Source: Candidatus Aenigmatarchaeota archaeon
GTDB lineage: Archaea; Aenigmatarchaeota; Aenigmatarchaeia; Aenigmatarchaeales; Aenigmatarchaeaceae
Assembly: GCA_028715225.1 (NCBI GenBank)
Contig: JAQUSH010000043.1
Coordinates: 1-5,638 of the forward strand
Direction of reading: 5' to 3'
DNA: 5,638 nucleotides
Position numbers and translations under genes: made by a program. Under the pieces are notes generated by a model. That model did no database searches. It was not told where the DNA came from and saw nothing but the letters and a program-made list of their open reading frames with translations. How positions within the stretch are numbered: the first letter of the stretch is position 1; the number at the start of each line of letters is the position of its first letter. Below, piece after piece: positions 4,831 through 5,638 of this stretch.

Positions 4831-5541
4831 ATGGAAGAGGCACTGAAAGAAGCTGGTTTAACAACCAATGAATGCAAAGTATATACTGCGTTACTTGGCA
4901 TAAAATACGGACTAGCCGGTCAGATAACTGAAAAATCCGGTGTCCATAGAAGAAATGTCTACGACGCATTGGAAAGGCTTATACAGAAGGGTTTGGTTAG
5001 CTATATTCATGGAAGAAAATTAAAATATTTCAAAGCCGAACCACCTGAAAATTTATTGAAATTAATAAACAATAAAGAGAAAACAATAACAGAAATTCTT
5101 CCTAAGCTAAATAAAATATTCCTTAAAGATAAGCCAGATGTCAGTGTTAAGATATATAGCGGCAAACAAGGCTTAAAAAATGTTCTCGAAGATCAGCTAT
5201 TAAGCAAAACCGAAATATTGGCTTATGGCAAATCAATAAGCAATTTGGACGAGTTAAAATTCTATTTCCCACAATATAGATTAAGAAGAATCAGAAAAAA
5301 AATAACAGTAAAAATTGTTCTTGATAAAATGGCCAGAGAATATGAAGATGCTAAAAATATATCAGAAATAAAATACCTTCATGATAATTTTTTTGGCCCT
5401 GTTTCCGTGAGCGTATTTGACAATAAGGTCGCTATTATGATTATCACAGAGATGCCGACAATAATTATGATTGAAAATAAAGAATTTTATGAATCGCAAA
5501 AAAAATATTTTGATTTATTGTGGCAAATTGCTAAATTTTAG
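4831..5541 (+). CDS. TrmB-family transcriptional regulator
   Basis: This 236-aa cytoplasmic DNA-binding regulator has a classic TrmB N-terminal winged helix (about 1-70): ALKEAGLTTNECKVYTALL (4-22), then the recognition region ITEKSGVHRRNVYDALERL (32-50) and the wing QKGLVSYIHGRKLKYFKAEPP (52-72). A short helical linker (73-97) leads to the effector domain (about 103-236). That domain starts with the family's VKIYSGKQGLKNVLEDQL (106-123) and includes AYGKS (131-135) and the strands SVSVFDNKVAIMII (192-205). TrmB proteins of other archaea sense sugars, but this shorter C-terminal domain is of the non-sugar-type subgroup and its ligand is unknown. The start at 4831 is chosen from the TATA spacing over ATG 4816. 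It is divergent from the 364-aa gene with an operator-like palindrome between, so local control is likely. Confidence 0.92.
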   Translation: MEEALKEAGLTTNECKVYTALLGIKYGLAGQITEKSGVHRRNVYDALERLIQKGLVSYIHGRKLKYFKAEPPENLLKLINNKEKTITEILPKLNKIFLKDKPDVSVKIYSGKQGLKNVLEDQLLSKTEILAYGKSISNLDELKFYFPQYRLRRIRKKITVKIVLDKMAREYEDAKNISEIKYLHDNFFGPVSVSVFDNKVAIMIITEMPTIIMIENKEFYESQKKYFDLLWQIAKF

Positions 5542-5589
5542 ACTTTCTTTTATTCTAACCAATTCTTTTCAACTTTCTCTTTAAATGCA

Positions 5590-5638
5590 TCACTTTAGGA
5601 TTTCTTTAGCTAATTCAGCTTCGTCTTTCATTCCCAAT
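5590..5638 (-). CDS. C-terminal end of a convergent gene (partial), apparently frameshifted near 5592
   Basis: Entering from the right edge on the minus strand, one frame reads LGMKDEAELAKEILK and then meets TGA at 5590-5592. The other two frames close within eight codons, so this is the only open one. Directly after AAG, shifting by a single base gives GAT and 12 further codon-like triplets (DAFKEKVEKNWLE) ending at TAA 5550-5552, only 8 bases from the stop of the regulator gene. Both pieces have the same charged helical character, so the intact protein probably ended at 5550 and the T at 5592 (minus strand) is an insertion or a sequencing error. Function cannot be told. The alternative is a normal stop at 5590 followed by a chance open frame. 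Confidence 0.45.
   Translation of the reverse strand, partial: LGMKDEAELAKEILK

Overview
The window comes from an archaeon. It encodes ribosomal protein eS6 (S6e) and the gamma subunit of archaeal initiation factor 2, and a TrmB-type regulator. Most genes are preceded by an archaeal TATA box about 25 nt upstream of the ATG. The AT-rich composition, tight packing, short proteins and a DUF1624-type membrane acetyltransferase fit a DPANN lineage (for example Woesearchaeota or Pacearchaeota), but that placement is inference.

Left part (1-2544, all minus strand, read right to left): an information-processing operon of S6e, a CYTH-domain phosphohydrolase/cyclase-like protein, and aIF2 gamma. The genes are coupled by TAATG and ATGA overlaps and led by a strong Shine-Dalgarno. 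After aIF2 gamma come a 66-aa protein of unknown function and the first 27 codons of a secreted protein with a clear signal peptide. Each of these two appears to have its own leaderless promoter.

Middle (2570-3615, plus strand): divergent from S6e are a small basic 85-aa protein and a 240-aa multi-pass membrane protein of the DUF1624 / heparan-alpha-glucosaminide N-acetyltransferase family. Each has a TATA box 24-25 nt before its ATG.

Right part (3636-5541): an unrecognised soluble 364-aa protein (minus) is divergent from a 236-aa TrmB-family regulator (plus). The ~100-bp region between them holds a 20-bp interrupted palindrome and a perfect 12-bp direct repeat. These overlap both core promoters and look like operators for the regulator, so the 364-aa protein is its most likely target. 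At the right edge is the C-terminal end of a minus-strand gene whose reading frame appears broken by a single extra base near 5592.

The window suggests two modes of translation initiation: leaderless for most genes, and Shine-Dalgarno-led for S6e and the 364-aa gene. No mobile element, CRISPR array, tRNA or rRNA was seen. No gap between genes exceeds about 110 bases.
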